From: Vibrio splendidus
Lineage (GTDB): Bacteria > Pseudomonadota > Gammaproteobacteria > Enterobacterales > Vibrionaceae
Assembly (NCBI RefSeq): GCF_003345295.1
Contig: NZ_CP031055.1
Span: 2,108,001 to 2,172,000 of the forward strand
Direction of reading: 5' to 3'
Length of the DNA stretch: 64,000 bases
Shown here: piece by piece, positions 25,967-35,350 of the stretch
How the letters are laid out: the number at the start of each line of letters is the position of its first letter
How positions within the stretch are numbered: the stretch's first letter is position 1
Translations under genes and position numbers: made by a program
Notes under the pieces: model-generated
The model's database searches: none
Told to the model about the DNA's origin: nothing
Seen by the model: only the letters and a program-made list of their open reading frames with translations

Positions 25967-26953
25967 CTAGACTTGTACGTGCAAGCAAGATACTGCGTGT
26001 ACGTCATCGCCTTGAATAGTTGGCTTGGTTTGCGCGCAGGCCTCGGTTGCTTCAGGGCAACGAGTACGGAACACACAACCCGATGGTGGATTAATTGGTG
26101 ATGGGAGATCACCCTCCAGCATCTGAATCGTTTTGCTGCGCTCTAAGCGTGGGTCTGGAATCGGAACTGCAGACATCAATGCTTTGGTATATGGGTGTTT
26201 AGGATCTGAGAACAAGGCATCTGACTCACCTAGCTCAACAGCATTACCTAAGTACATCACCAATACACGGTCAGAGATGTGTTTCACAACCGACAAATCG
26301 TGCGCGATGAATACCAAAGACAAACCCAACTCTTTCTGTAGTTCCATAAGAAGGTTAACTACTTGAGCTTGGATAGATACATCCAGAGCAGAAACCGGCT
26401 CGTCACAGATGATCATCTTAGGTTTCAAGATAAGTGCACGTGCGATACCAATACGTTGACACTGACCACCAGAAAATTCATGTGGGTAACGGTTGATTAC
26501 GTTGGGTAGTAGACCAACCTTTGCCATCATCTCTTTAACTCTGTCCTTCACTTCCTGTTTAGAAAGCTCTGGATAGAAAGTTTGTAGAGGCTCAGCAATA
26601 ATGTCTCCAACTGACATACGTGGGTTAAGTGATGCTAGCGGGTCTTGGAAGATCATCTGAATCTCTTTACGAGTCTCACGACGCTTCACTTCCTGCATCT
26701 TAGTCAGGTCTTGACCTAACCACATCACTTCGCCTTCAGTTGCCTCAACTAAACCAATAATTGCGCGGGCAAATGTTGATTTACCACAGCCAGACTCACC
26801 TACTACACCCAGAGTCTCACCTTCGTAAAGGTGAACATCAACACCATCAACCGCTTTAAGGTTTGATGGTTTCGCCCAAGGCCAAGCAGACTTAGCCGCA
26901 ATGCTAAAGTGAACCTTAAGGTTTTTAATATCTAATAGTAATTCTTTACTCAT
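25967..26953 (-). CDS. oppF: Oligopeptide ABC transporter ATPase OppF
   Basis: One of the two ATPases that power peptide import. Walker A GESGCGKS lies near residue 55, the signature SGGQCQRIGIARAL near 160, and Walker B IICDEPVSALDVS just after. The C-terminal oligopeptide domain has the Cys-rich stretch GCVFRTRCPEA (Fe-S type in the family). The ATG at 26953 overlaps the oppD stop as ATGA, so it was preferred over a TTG six codons upstream (26971). It is the last gene of oppABCDF, followed by a terminator. Confidence 0.95.
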   Translation of the reverse strand: MSKELLLDIKNLKVHFSIAAKSAWPWAKPSNLKAVDGVDVHLYEGETLGVVGESGCGKSTFARAIIGLVEATEGEVMWLGQDLTKMQEVKRRETRKEIQMIFQDPLASLNPRMSVGDIIAEPLQTFYPELSKQEVKDRVKEMMAKVGLLPNVINRYPHEFSGGQCQRIGIARALILKPKMIICDEPVSALDVSIQAQVVNLLMELQKELGLSLVFIAHDLSVVKHISDRVLVMYLGNAVELGESDALFSDPKHPYTKALMSAVPIPDPRLERSKTIQMLEGDLPSPINPPSGCVFRTRCPEATEACAQTKPTIQGDDVHAVSCLHVQV

Positions 26954-27921
26954 TTTGTCCAAGTCTCCCAATCAGAAAAACAAGCACGCTGGCGATCTTT
27001 CGCAAATGGTTGCAAAATTGGTGCTTCTTGCTTACAACGGTCCATTACACGGTGACAACGGTCTTGGTAAGGACAACCGGTTGGTAGGCGAAGTAAGTTG
27101 GGCGGGTTACCTGGAATCGTTGGCAGAATTTCACCTTCGGTATCCAAACGAGGAATTGCTTTAAGCAGGCCTTCCGCATAAGGGTGGCTTGGCTCATAGA
27201 AGATTTCATCTACTGTGCCGTATTCCATGGTACGGCCAGCGTACATCACTAGAACTTTGTCACAAGACCCGGCAACTACACCCAAATCATGGGTGATCAT
27301 GATGATTGCTGTATTGAACTCATCTTTAAGCTCGTTCAGCAATTCCATGATTTGCGCTTGAATGGTCACATCCAACGCCGTTGTTGGTTCATCAGCAATC
27401 AGTAGTTTTGGACGACATAGCAAAGCCATTGCAATCATCACACGTTGACGCATACCGCCAGAAAATTCGTGTGGATACATGGTAATACGTTTACGTGCCT
27501 CAGGGATTTTCACCGCTTCCAGCATGCGTACTGATTCTTCGAACGCTTCCGCTTTGCCCATGCCTTTATGCAGCATAAGCACTTCCATCAACTGATCACA
27601 TACTTTCATGTAAGGATTCAGTGACGTCATTGGATCTTGGAAGATCATCGCGATCTGTTCAGCACGAACTTTGTTCAGTGCTTTCTCAGGTAGATTGAGA
27701 ATCTCATTACCTTCAAACTTTGCACTGCCTGAGATGATGCCGTTCTTAGCCAGCAGTCCCATCAGTGCAAATACCGTTTGAGATTTACCCGAACCCGACT
27801 CACCAACAATACCCAGCGTTTCGCCTTGATTGAGTGAGAAGTTCAGGTCGTTTACTGCGGTTACGATACCATCTTGCGTGGTAAATTCGACGCGCAGATC
27901 TTTGACATCTAATAAGCTCAT
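26950..27921 (-). CDS. oppD: Oligopeptide ABC transporter ATPase OppD
   Basis: Second ATPase of the peptide importer. Walker A GESGSGKS, signature SGGMRQRVMIAMAL and Walker B LLIADEPTTALDVT are in order, and the C-terminal domain has GCPYQDRCHRVMDRC. At 323 residues it is of normal length. It overlaps oppF by 4 nt, indicating translational coupling, and lies 42 bp after oppC. Confidence 0.95.
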   Translation of the reverse strand: MSLLDVKDLRVEFTTQDGIVTAVNDLNFSLNQGETLGIVGESGSGKSQTVFALMGLLAKNGIISGSAKFEGNEILNLPEKALNKVRAEQIAMIFQDPMTSLNPYMKVCDQLMEVLMLHKGMGKAEAFEESVRMLEAVKIPEARKRITMYPHEFSGGMRQRVMIAMALLCRPKLLIADEPTTALDVTIQAQIMELLNELKDEFNTAIIMITHDLGVVAGSCDKVLVMYAGRTMEYGTVDEIFYEPSHPYAEGLLKAIPRLDTEGEILPTIPGNPPNLLRLPTGCPYQDRCHRVMDRCKQEAPILQPFAKDRQRACFSDWETWTK

Positions 27922-27963
27922 TATTGCTTCCTTAATCTTTTATAGCTTTTAATTGCTATTTCT

Positions 27964-28872
27964 TTATCTGTCTTTTGGATCAAGCGCGTCGCGCAGACCA
28001 TCACCTACGTAGTTAAAGCAGAACAGCGTAACTACCATGAATGCCGCTGGGAATGCCAGTTGCCAAATAGCAACTTCCATTGTTTGCGAGCCTTCTTGTA
28101 ACAGCGCGCCCCAACTTGTCATAGGCTCTTGAACACCAAGACCAAGGAAAGATAAGAATGATTCAGTAAGGATCATGCTTGGAATAAGTAGCGTTGAGTA
28201 AACCGCAACAATACCCAATACGTTCGGTACGATATGACGTGTAATGATCTTCCATTTACTGACACCACATACGTGAGCAGCCTCAATGAACTCTTTACTA
28301 CGTAAACTCAACGTTTGGCCACGTACAATACGCGCCATATCGAGCCAAGCAATCGCACCGATAGCAACGAAGATAAGTACGATATTACGACCAAAGAATG
28401 TCACCAGTACGATCACGAGGAACATGAAAGGAACCGCGTATAAGATCTCAAGGATACGCATCATCACTCGGTCAGTACGACCGCCAATGAAACCTGAAGC
28501 CGCACCGTAAAGCGTACCTATCAGTACGGCTACGAATGCGCCCATCACACCAACCATAAGAGAAATACGGCCACCAATCATCGTACGAACATATAGGTCA
28601 CGACCTAAACTGTCGGTACCAAACCAGTGATCAGCACTTGGGCCTACGTGCATTGCGTACCAGTCAGTATCATCGTAAGCATGCTGTGCCAACATAGGTA
28701 AGAAGATTACCGATAGCACCATAACAATTAGAATGAACAGACTGATCATTGCGGCTTTGTTGCGCATAAAACGAATACGTGCATCCTGCCACAAGCTACG
28801 ACCTTCAATTTCCAAACTCTCAGAGAATTTTTCGATCGCTTCTAAGTTTTCTTTTTTCTTCAACATAACCAT
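27964..28872 (-). CDS. oppC: Oligopeptide ABC transporter permease OppC
   Basis: Inner-membrane channel subunit of the peptide importer. The 302 residues have an N-terminal cytoplasmic stretch and six membrane spans. The EAA loop is seen as EAAHVCGVSKWKIITRHIVPN, which contacts the ATPases, and the C-terminus ends GDGLRDALDPKDR, typical of the DppC/OppC family. A second Met two codons in (28866) is an equally possible start. The gene begins 9 bp after oppB. Confidence 0.95.
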   Translation of the reverse strand: MVMLKKKENLEAIEKFSESLEIEGRSLWQDARIRFMRNKAAMISLFILIVMVLSVIFLPMLAQHAYDDTDWYAMHVGPSADHWFGTDSLGRDLYVRTMIGGRISLMVGVMGAFVAVLIGTLYGAASGFIGGRTDRVMMRILEILYAVPFMFLVIVLVTFFGRNIVLIFVAIGAIAWLDMARIVRGQTLSLRSKEFIEAAHVCGVSKWKIITRHIVPNVLGIVAVYSTLLIPSMILTESFLSFLGLGVQEPMTSWGALLQEGSQTMEVAIWQLAFPAAFMVVTLFCFNYVGDGLRDALDPKDR

Positions 28873-28881
28873 GCGTCCCTG

Positions 28882-29802
28882 CTAGTAGCGAATTTTCGGG
28901 TCAATAAGCGCTAGTAAAATATCAACGATTGCGTTGAACAAGATGAATAGGAAACCAATCAAAATGGTTACACCCATTACTAACGAATAATCACGGTTAA
29001 ACGCGGCATTAACAAACAGCTTACCAATACCCGGTAGACCGAAGATGGTTTCAACAACAACTGAACCTGTAATGATACCTACAAACGCAGGCCCCATGTA
29101 TGAAACAACAGGTAGCATTGCTGGCTTAAGCGCATGTTTAAGAACGATATAACGGTAACTTAGACCTTTAGCACGAGCTGTACGGATAAAGTTACTGTTT
29201 AGGGTTTCAATCATGCTACCGCGAGTGATACGAGCAAATGTTGCTACGTATAAAAGAGACATCGCGATAACGGGTAGGACGATGTACATGTACGTACCAC
29301 CGTGCCAACCACCTGCTGGAAATATATGCCAGTGTAGAGAGAATAGGTAGATAAGCGCTGGAGCCAACACGAAGGATGGCATCACCACCCCGAGCATGGC
29401 GGTCGACATTATGGTGTAGTCGATCCAGGTGTTGTGCTTCAAGGCGGCAATGGTTCCGACCGTTACCCCCATCAATAATGTGAAGATAAAGGCAACAAAA
29501 CCTACCTTCGCAGATACTGGAAGCGCAACAGCAATCAGCTCATTTACTGTATAATCTTGGTATTTAAAAGATGGACCAAAGTCACCCTGAAGGATGTTGG
29601 TCAAGTACGTGGTGTACTGTTCAAATACAGGTTTATCTAAGCCGTATTTAGCTTCGATGTTAGCCATAACTTCTGGCGGTAATGGACGTTCGCTTGAAAA
29701 CGGGTTACCCGGAGCGAAACGCATGAGAAAGAAAGATATAGTGATCAACACCAACATGGTTGGAATCGCTTCAAATATCCTTTTCATAATGAATTTAAGC
29801 AT
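28882..29802 (-). CDS. oppB: Oligopeptide ABC transporter permease OppB
   Basis: Partner permease to OppC. It has 306 residues, six membrane spans, the family N-terminus (FIMKRIFEAIPTMLVLITISFFLMRFAPGNPF in part), and the EAA-type loop RTARAKGLSYRYIVLKHAL. It ends in the conserved LIDPKIRY. The gene follows oppA after 114 bp that contain a strong hairpin. Confidence 0.95.
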   Translation of the reverse strand: MLKFIMKRIFEAIPTMLVLITISFFLMRFAPGNPFSSERPLPPEVMANIEAKYGLDKPVFEQYTTYLTNILQGDFGPSFKYQDYTVNELIAVALPVSAKVGFVAFIFTLLMGVTVGTIAALKHNTWIDYTIMSTAMLGVVMPSFVLAPALIYLFSLHWHIFPAGGWHGGTYMYIVLPVIAMSLLYVATFARITRGSMIETLNSNFIRTARAKGLSYRYIVLKHALKPAMLPVVSYMGPAFVGIITGSVVVETIFGLPGIGKLFVNAAFNRDYSLVMGVTILIGFLFILFNAIVDILLALIDPKIRY

Positions 29803-29840
29803 AAACTCACTCTTTCAGTCTGTGACAATTAAAATTAGAA

Positions 29841-29875
29841 AGACGCTACATGCGCGCTCTGCGCATGTAGTGTCT
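29841..29875 (-). terminator. Intercistronic hairpin between oppA and oppB
   Basis: A 15-bp stem with one mismatch (AGACGCTACATGCGC with GCGCATGTAGTGTCT) and a 5-nt loop lies in the oppA-oppB gap, followed by a moderately T-rich stretch on the minus strand. Such hairpins partly terminate or protect the oppA message so that binding protein outnumbers permease. Confidence 0.7.
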
Positions 29876-29916
29876 GTATCGTTATAGTTATATTAACTTT
29901 TTAGAATCGAAGCTTA

Positions 29917-31548
29917 TTATTGAGCTTTGATGTATAAGTCTTTCGAGAAGATCTTATCTTCCGCGTTGTTGATAGGGAAACCACCAACGTGCGGATTTAG
30001 TAGACGTGATTTCACGTATTGGTAGATAGGTGCGATAGGCATGTCTTTAGCCATTAACGCCTCAGCTTCTAGGTAAAGTGCTTCACGCTCTTCTGCTGAT
30101 GTAGAGTTAAGTGCTTTATCAATGATTTGGTCGTACTCAGCACTATCGTAGTGAACACCACCGGTAGTGTTGTTACTCTTCATTAGCGTTAGGAATGACG
30201 ACGCTTCATTGTAGTCACCACACCAACCAGCACGTGCTACTTCGAAATCACCAGAATCTTTAGAAGATAGGTAAGTTTTCCACTCTTGGTTTTCAAGCGT
30301 TACTTTAAGACCCAGTGTTTTCTTCCACATAGAACCCAGCGCTACAGCAATCTTCTTATGGTTTTCAGACGTGTTGTAAAGTAGGTTGAAGTTTAGTGGG
30401 TTGTCTTTGCCGTAACCCGCTTCTTCAAGAAGGCGTGCAGCTTCTTCATTACGTTCTTTTTGAGACATCTTGCCGTAAGCAGGAAGTTCAGGGTTAAAGC
30501 CAGCTGTGATTTCAGGCGTTAGGAAGTAAGCTGGTTTTTGTCCTTGTGCTAGGATTGCGTCACTTACGATATTACGGTCAATTGCGTAAGAGATAGCCTT
30601 ACGTACACGAACATCATCAAATGGTGCTTTCTTAGTGTTAAAGATGTAGTAGTAAGTACATAGGTTACCCGCTACAGATACATCTTCCGCATACTCTTTC
30701 TTAAGGCGCTTGAAGTGCTCAGTTGGAAGTTCGTTTGTAAAGTCGATTTCACCAGATAGGAAACGGTTCATTTCCGCAACTTGGTTTTCGATTGGTAGGA
30801 ACGTTACTTTATTAAGAACCGTCTTATCGTTATTCCAGTATTGGTCGTTACGCTTTAGAACTAAACGCTCGTTCACAACCCATTTATCAACAGAGAATGC
30901 ACCGTTACCAACGAAGTGGTCAGGCTTAGTCCATTGGTCACCGAATTTTTCAACAGTCGCCTGATGTACTGGCTTCATTGTTGTGTGGCCCATCATCATT
31001 ACGAAATATGGTACCGCTGTATCTAGTTCAACAACAAGCGTGTTTGCATCTACAGCTTTAACACCTAGCTCACTCTTGTCTTTCTTACCCGCTACGATGT
31101 CTTTCGCATTCACCATCTTGGTATATTCCATGTACCAAGCATATGGAGAAGCAGTGGCAGGATCGACTGCACGTTGCCAGCTGTAAACGAAATCTTCAGC
31201 TGTTACAGGATCGCCGTTAGACCATTTTGCATCTTTACGTAGGTGGAAAGTGAATGTTTTGTTGTCCGTCGTTTCCCAGCTTTCGGCTACACCTGGGATT
31301 GTATTACCTTCGCCATCTTGGTTCACTAGACCTTCTAGAAGATCACGAATTACGTGAGATTCTGGTACACCTTGAGATTTGTGTGGGTCGATAGTCGCAA
31401 CTTCAGTACCATTACCGCGAACAAGTTCCTGAACTTTTGCTAGTTCTGTGCCTGCTGGAACTTCAGCAGCGATAGAAAGAGTAGAAGTGGCAGCCACTGC
31501 CAAACCAGCACCTAGAAGAAGGGCCTGAGTGATTTTATTCTTGTACAT
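29917..31548 (-). CDS. oppA: Periplasmic oligopeptide-binding protein OppA
   Basis: Binds peptides in the periplasm and delivers them to OppBCDF. A Sec signal peptide (MYKNKITQALLLGAGLAVAATS, in part) is likely cut after SIAA. The family signature WSNGDPVTAEDFVYSWQRAVDP lies near residue 110, followed by TSPYAW-type sequence. The length of 543 residues is standard for cluster-5 binding proteins. It is the first gene of the operon, behind a noncoding stretch of more than 550 bp. Confidence 0.95.
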   Translation of the reverse strand: MYKNKITQALLLGAGLAVAATSTLSIAAEVPAGTELAKVQELVRGNGTEVATIDPHKSQGVPESHVIRDLLEGLVNQDGEGNTIPGVAESWETTDNKTFTFHLRKDAKWSNGDPVTAEDFVYSWQRAVDPATASPYAWYMEYTKMVNAKDIVAGKKDKSELGVKAVDANTLVVELDTAVPYFVMMMGHTTMKPVHQATVEKFGDQWTKPDHFVGNGAFSVDKWVVNERLVLKRNDQYWNNDKTVLNKVTFLPIENQVAEMNRFLSGEIDFTNELPTEHFKRLKKEYAEDVSVAGNLCTYYYIFNTKKAPFDDVRVRKAISYAIDRNIVSDAILAQGQKPAYFLTPEITAGFNPELPAYGKMSQKERNEEAARLLEEAGYGKDNPLNFNLLYNTSENHKKIAVALGSMWKKTLGLKVTLENQEWKTYLSSKDSGDFEVARAGWCGDYNEASSFLTLMKSNNTTGGVHYDSAEYDQIIDKALNSTSAEEREALYLEAEALMAKDMPIAPIYQYVKSRLLNPHVGGFPINNAEDKIFSKDLYIKAQ

Positions 31549-32116
31549 TTAATAAACTCCAAGTTTTACGTATTGCATCCATGACTTCTTTGCTAAGTTC
31601 ACTGAACGGCAGTGATTTAGATTTATTTAGCTCAAAATTCAAGCATAAAAATCTAAAACCTTACAAAGATTGAGGCACACACTATCAACCATTGAAGTAA
31701 TTTGCCATAAACAAGTCGCAAAAAATCGGATAATTCTCCGAATTACTCAAGGTCACAGTGTAAATCTCTAATAAAAACCTAATGAATAGTTAATTACACA
31801 TAGGAATTAATTAAAAAACAGCCTTTAGTGTTGATGTATCTGAATTGATACTTTTATTTAGCATCTTATGCTAGAACACTGTCGGCAAATTAACATTAAT
31901 GCCACATGAAATCTAATTGCACATCACATATCCCCTAAATAGACTGCACTATTTGTGAGGATTATCACTTTATACAAAACAGCATAAAGCACTGCACCAA
32001 AACGGATTTGGAAATGCACCAAGACAGACTAAATCACGCGTTGAATTCATATGCAACTTGACTGCTTAGCCATTTATTAAAGACCCTTTTATTTATAAAT
32101 CATTTTGTAGCACGCA
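31549..32116 (-). other. Long noncoding region upstream of the opp operon
   Basis: No gene is visible in this AT-rich region. TGCACCAA occurs twice in direct orientation (31993-32000 and 32015-32022), 22 bp apart, a two-turn spacing that suits a DNA-binding activator. The size suggests a distal promoter or a long leader for oppA. Confidence 0.4.
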
Positions 32117-32145
32117 CAAAAAAGCCGACGTCAAATGTCGGCTTT
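32117..32145 (-). terminator. Terminator of the moa operon
   Basis: AAAGCCGAC (32121-32129) pairs with GTCGGCTTT (32137-32145); a T-run follows on the minus strand. It lies about 67 bp after moaE. Confidence 0.85.
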
Positions 32146-32211
32146 CTTACTATCTACGTCCCAACCTGAAATACGCTTTCACGTTAAGATCGAAACACGC
32201 TATGGAGTGGA

Positions 32212-32685
32212 TTACTTCTTCCAACGCTCCGCTGCTTTCGCGTCGGAGTCTCGAGAGTCAACCCAACGAGTCGCCTCAGTAGTACGTTCTTTTTTCCAAA
32301 ACGGCGCTTTGGTTTTCAGAAAGTCCATAACAAACTCACACGCTTCGAAGGCAGCGCCACGATGTGCACTGGATACACCAACGTAAACAATCTGGTCACC
32401 GATATCTAGGTCACCAACGCGGTGAATTACTCGCATCTTCTGGATAGGCCAGCGCGCTTCAGCTTGATCACAGATCTCACTCAGAGACTTCTCTGTCATA
32501 CCCGGATAATGCTCTAGAGACAAACCTATCACATTGTCACCAAGGTTCATGTCGCGAACTTTACCAACAAACGTCACAACCGCTCCCGCAGCCGTACCTT
32601 GAGCTAGATAATCGTATTCGCCACCCACAGAAAAGTCTTCAGCAGTCACTAATACTCTTGGATCAATAACTCGAGAGTCATTCAT
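32212..32685 (-). CDS. moaE: Molybdopterin synthase catalytic subunit MoaE
   Basis: Large subunit of molybdopterin synthase, which inserts two sulfurs into precursor Z using thiocarboxylated MoaD. Family motifs seen are GAVVTFVGKVRD, LSLEHYPGMTEKSL, HRVGDLDIGDQIVYVGVSSAHR and CEFVMDFLKTKAPFWKKE, which includes the active-site lysines. The length is 157 residues. Its ribosome-binding site (GGAGG) overlaps the Gly-Gly-stop end of moaD, 2 bp away, so the two are translated together. Confidence 0.96.
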   Translation of the reverse strand: MNDSRVIDPRVLVTAEDFSVGGEYDYLAQGTAAGAVVTFVGKVRDMNLGDNVIGLSLEHYPGMTEKSLSEICDQAEARWPIQKMRVIHRVGDLDIGDQIVYVGVSSAHRGAAFEACEFVMDFLKTKAPFWKKERTTEATRWVDSRDSDAKAAERWKK

Positions 32686-32687
32686 GG

Positions 32688-32933
32688 TTAACCTCCAGTA
32701 ACTGGTGGGAAGAAAGCCACTTCGTCGCCGTCTTTCACTTCAGTCGTCAAAGGTACGATTGATTGGTTGAGTGCTGCCAGCAGCTTGCCCTCTTCCAATG
32801 CGATATCCCATTTGCCTTCTTTTGTTACAAGGTGGCTGCGAATCGCTTCAATAGTATTGTATTGCGCATCGATCTCTAGGCTATCAACACCGACAAGCTC
32901 ACGAGTTTGTGCAAAGAAAAGTACCGTAATCAT
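32688..32933 (-). CDS. moaD: Molybdopterin synthase sulfur carrier subunit MoaD
   Basis: Ubiquitin-like sulfur carrier of 81 residues. The essential C-terminal Gly-Gly is present (FFPPVTGG), where the thiocarboxylate forms. VLFFAQTRELVG at the N-terminus is typical. The start overlaps the moaC stop as ATGA, showing coupling, and it is followed immediately by its partner moaE. Confidence 0.96.
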   Translation of the reverse strand: MITVLFFAQTRELVGVDSLEIDAQYNTIEAIRSHLVTKEGKWDIALEEGKLLAALNQSIVPLTTEVKDGDEVAFFPPVTGG

Positions 32934-33409
32934 GATTCCACCTTGAAGTGACCTGATTTACCACCCGTCTTCTCTAACAGGCGTACGTTCTCGATAACAA
33001 TGTCTTTCTGAACAGCTTTACACATATCGTAAATCGTTAGCGCGGCAACAGAAGCGGCCGTTAGCGCTTCCATTTCTACGCCGGTCTTACCAGCAAGCTT
33101 ACATACCGATTCGATTCGAACCTTGTTTTCAGACTCAATGGCTTCAAGTTGTACTTCTACTTTAGTCAGTAGCAAAGGGTGACACAGTGGAATCAAGTCC
33201 CACGTCTTCTTAGCTGCTTGAATACCAGCAATACGTGCCGTTGCGAAAACATCACCTTTATGGTGGCTGCCAGAAACAATCAGTTCTAGCGTTTCTGCTG
33301 ACATTTGAACAAGAGCTTCTGCTCTCGCTTCACGTACTGTCTCTGCTTTAGCCGATACATCGACCATGTTTGCTTCGCCAGACGCGTTAATGTGTGTAAA
33401 TTGGCTCAT
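32930..33409 (-). CDS. moaC: Cyclic pyranopterin monophosphate synthase MoaC
   Basis: Acts with MoaA to convert GTP to cyclic pyranopterin monophosphate. The 159-residue protein contains MVDVSAK, the active-site LCHPLLLTKV, and GKTGVEMEALTAASVAALTIYDMCKAV. The ATG at 33409 has AAGGTGG 7 nt upstream; a TTG at 33415 would overlap that site. It sits between moaB and moaD in the operon. Confidence 0.96.
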   Translation of the reverse strand: MSQFTHINASGEANMVDVSAKAETVREARAEALVQMSAETLELIVSGSHHKGDVFATARIAGIQAAKKTWDLIPLCHPLLLTKVEVQLEAIESENKVRIESVCKLAGKTGVEMEALTAASVAALTIYDMCKAVQKDIVIENVRLLEKTGGKSGHFKVES

Positions 33410-33421
33410 ACTCAAACCACC

Positions 33422-33934
33422 TTATACAGAAAGATGTGGCATGAAGTTACAAGGACGGTGGCTAGCATCCATCTGTTGCTTGATGATCTTAGTCCAACCT
33501 GTGCGGCATGCACCTGTAGAACCAGGCATAGCAAAGATAACCGTATGGTTAGCAAAACCAGCAATCGCACGAGATTGAATCGTAGAAGTACCAATTTCTT
33601 CGTAAGACACTTGACGGAATAGCTCGCCAAAGCCTTCTACTTCTTTGTCGAAGAGTGGCTTAAGTGCTTCAGGTGTACTGTCACGAGATGTAAAGCCTGT
33701 ACCGCCAGTGATCATGATAGCTTGTACGCTGTCATCAGCAATCCACTGAGATACGATAGCGCGGATCTTATACATGTCATCGATAACGATTTGCTTATCA
33801 ACCACATTGTGGCCAGCTTCTTTAGCATGCTCCGCTAGGTAACCACCTGACGTATCGTTTTCTTCTGTACGAGTATCTGAAACGGTTAGTACTGCAATGT
33901 TTGCTGCTTGAAATTTGCTTTCTGCGTGACCCAT
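33422..33934 (-). CDS. moaB: Molybdenum cofactor biosynthesis protein MoaB
   Basis: MogA/MoaB-family protein thought to adenylylate molybdopterin before metal insertion. The nucleotide/MPT-binding motif ITGGTGFTSRDSTPEAL and the ending PGSTGACRTGW are clear. The length is 170 residues. It lies 12 bp before moaC and 91 bp after moaA. Confidence 0.94.
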   Translation of the reverse strand: MGHAESKFQAANIAVLTVSDTRTEENDTSGGYLAEHAKEAGHNVVDKQIVIDDMYKIRAIVSQWIADDSVQAIMITGGTGFTSRDSTPEALKPLFDKEVEGFGELFRQVSYEEIGTSTIQSRAIAGFANHTVIFAMPGSTGACRTGWTKIIKQQMDASHRPCNFMPHLSV

Positions 33935-34025
33935 TTGTTCACCTATTTAAAATTTTTCAATGATTAGACTTATTCGCCCAGCTTAAAGAAGCTGAGCGAT
34001 AAAATGCTTTAGAGTATATAGCGGG

Positions 34026-35015
34026 TTAACCGCCGATTGACGCCAAGTTTGGAGTCATGCCGCTGTTGCCATCATGCAAGAAGTGGCTAACGGACTTGGT
34101 TTGAAGCTGAGCCTGAATTCGATCAATGAGCTCTTGCTCTTGCTGATCTTCTTGAATCAGATCTCTCAGTTCAACACCGTGGTCGCCAAACAGACATAGG
34201 TGAAGTTTACCGGTCGCAGAAACACGCAGTCGGTTACAACTTTCACAAAAGTCTTTCTCGTAAGGCATGATCAAACCAATTTCACCCTTGTAGTCTGGGT
34301 GGACAAACACTTGCGCGGGGCCATCATTAACGGCTTTGACTTTTAACAGCCAACCATTAGCAATAAGCTGGTTACGGATCGCAACGCCAGACACATGGTG
34401 TTTATCGAACAACTCGTCCATCTCGCCGGTTTTCATCAGCTCGATAAAACGTAATTGAATAGGTTTGTCTTTGATCCAATTAAGGAAGGCTGGTAATTCC
34501 TGACTATTGAGGTCTTTCATTAATACGACGTTGACTTTGACTTGTTCAAAGCCAACCTCAAACGCTTTATCAATGCCTCGCATAACCTCTGTAAACTTAT
34601 TCTCACCAGTGATCTGATGGAACATGCGCGAATCTAAGCTATCCACGCTCACGTTTATATGGGTTAAACCAGCATCACGCCATTGCCCTACTTGTTTCTC
34701 CATGCGGTAGCCATTCGTTGTCGTGGCTACTTTTTCGATGCCTGGAGTAGAAGCAACAGTATGTATGATTTCAGGAAAGTCTTTACGCAGGCTCGGCTCT
34801 CCGCCAGTAATGCGGATCTTAGAGGTACCACAATCTGCAAACGCTTTAACAATACGTTTGATCTCGGGAATACTTAAAAAAGACGAGTTTTTTTGCCCTG
34901 ACGGTTTATAACCATCTGGCAAGCAGTAAGTACATTTAAAGTTACAGACGTCTGTAACCGACAAGCGCAAGTAATAAAACTTGCGATGGAATCTATCTTC
35001 GAATTGTTGCGCCAC
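34026..35015 (-). CDS. moaA: GTP 3',8-cyclase MoaA
   Basis: Radical-SAM enzyme that begins molybdenum-cofactor synthesis by cyclising GTP. The radical-SAM cluster motif CNFKCTYC is near residue 24, and the second cluster motif CESCNRL with a following Cys lies near 260. The C-terminal Gly-Gly is present (ASIGG). Length is 329 residues from the GTG at 35015, which was chosen because AAGG lies at proper spacing; the frame continues to a TTG at 35030. A probable riboswitch precedes it. Confidence 0.95.
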   Translation of the reverse strand: MAQQFEDRFHRKFYYLRLSVTDVCNFKCTYCLPDGYKPSGQKNSSFLSIPEIKRIVKAFADCGTSKIRITGGEPSLRKDFPEIIHTVASTPGIEKVATTTNGYRMEKQVGQWRDAGLTHINVSVDSLDSRMFHQITGENKFTEVMRGIDKAFEVGFEQVKVNVVLMKDLNSQELPAFLNWIKDKPIQLRFIELMKTGEMDELFDKHHVSGVAIRNQLIANGWLLKVKAVNDGPAQVFVHPDYKGEIGLIMPYEKDFCESCNRLRVSATGKLHLCLFGDHGVELRDLIQEDQQEQELIDRIQAQLQTKSVSHFLHDGNSGMTPNLASIGG

Positions 35016-35017
35016 GG

Positions 35018-35150
35018 AACACCTTTCCAAACACGGGAGGCATAATCATTTCCAATTAAGCCCTTGTGACAACATGTCACTGGCTCTTGATGCGTATCGG
35101 TACAGCAAATACCACTGTGCGACTTAGCATGCGAGAGCTCGGAGTTATGG
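35018..35150 (-). promoter_or_regulatory. Probable molybdenum-cofactor riboswitch
   Basis: The leader of moaA has ordered structure on the minus strand. CATAA (35145-35149) pairs with TTATG (35041-35045) to close the element. Inside are CTCCGAGC, a GGTA/TACC hairpin, and GTGACA/TTGTCAC nested in AGCC/GGGCT. The 3' part reads CCTCCCGTGTTTGGAAAGG and runs into the ribosome-binding site, with GGAA/TTCC able to mask it. Order and sequence match my recollection of the Moco RNA motif upstream of moaA in E. coli. Control would be of translation. Confidence 0.65.
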
Positions 35151-35350
35151 CAACTGCACGTTATATTCACACGCGCAGTAGCTGAGTAATAAAATACTTA
35201 ATATTTGTACGTGAATCTAGCTCTGATGACAAAAAACGGGTCACATCGGCAAAAAAAACGTATCAAACCCTCAAAATAACTCTTGTTGAGTATCTGACGA
35301 GAAGCATTTAACCTAAATTATAGTTGGTAATAATCTAACAAGAACAAAAA

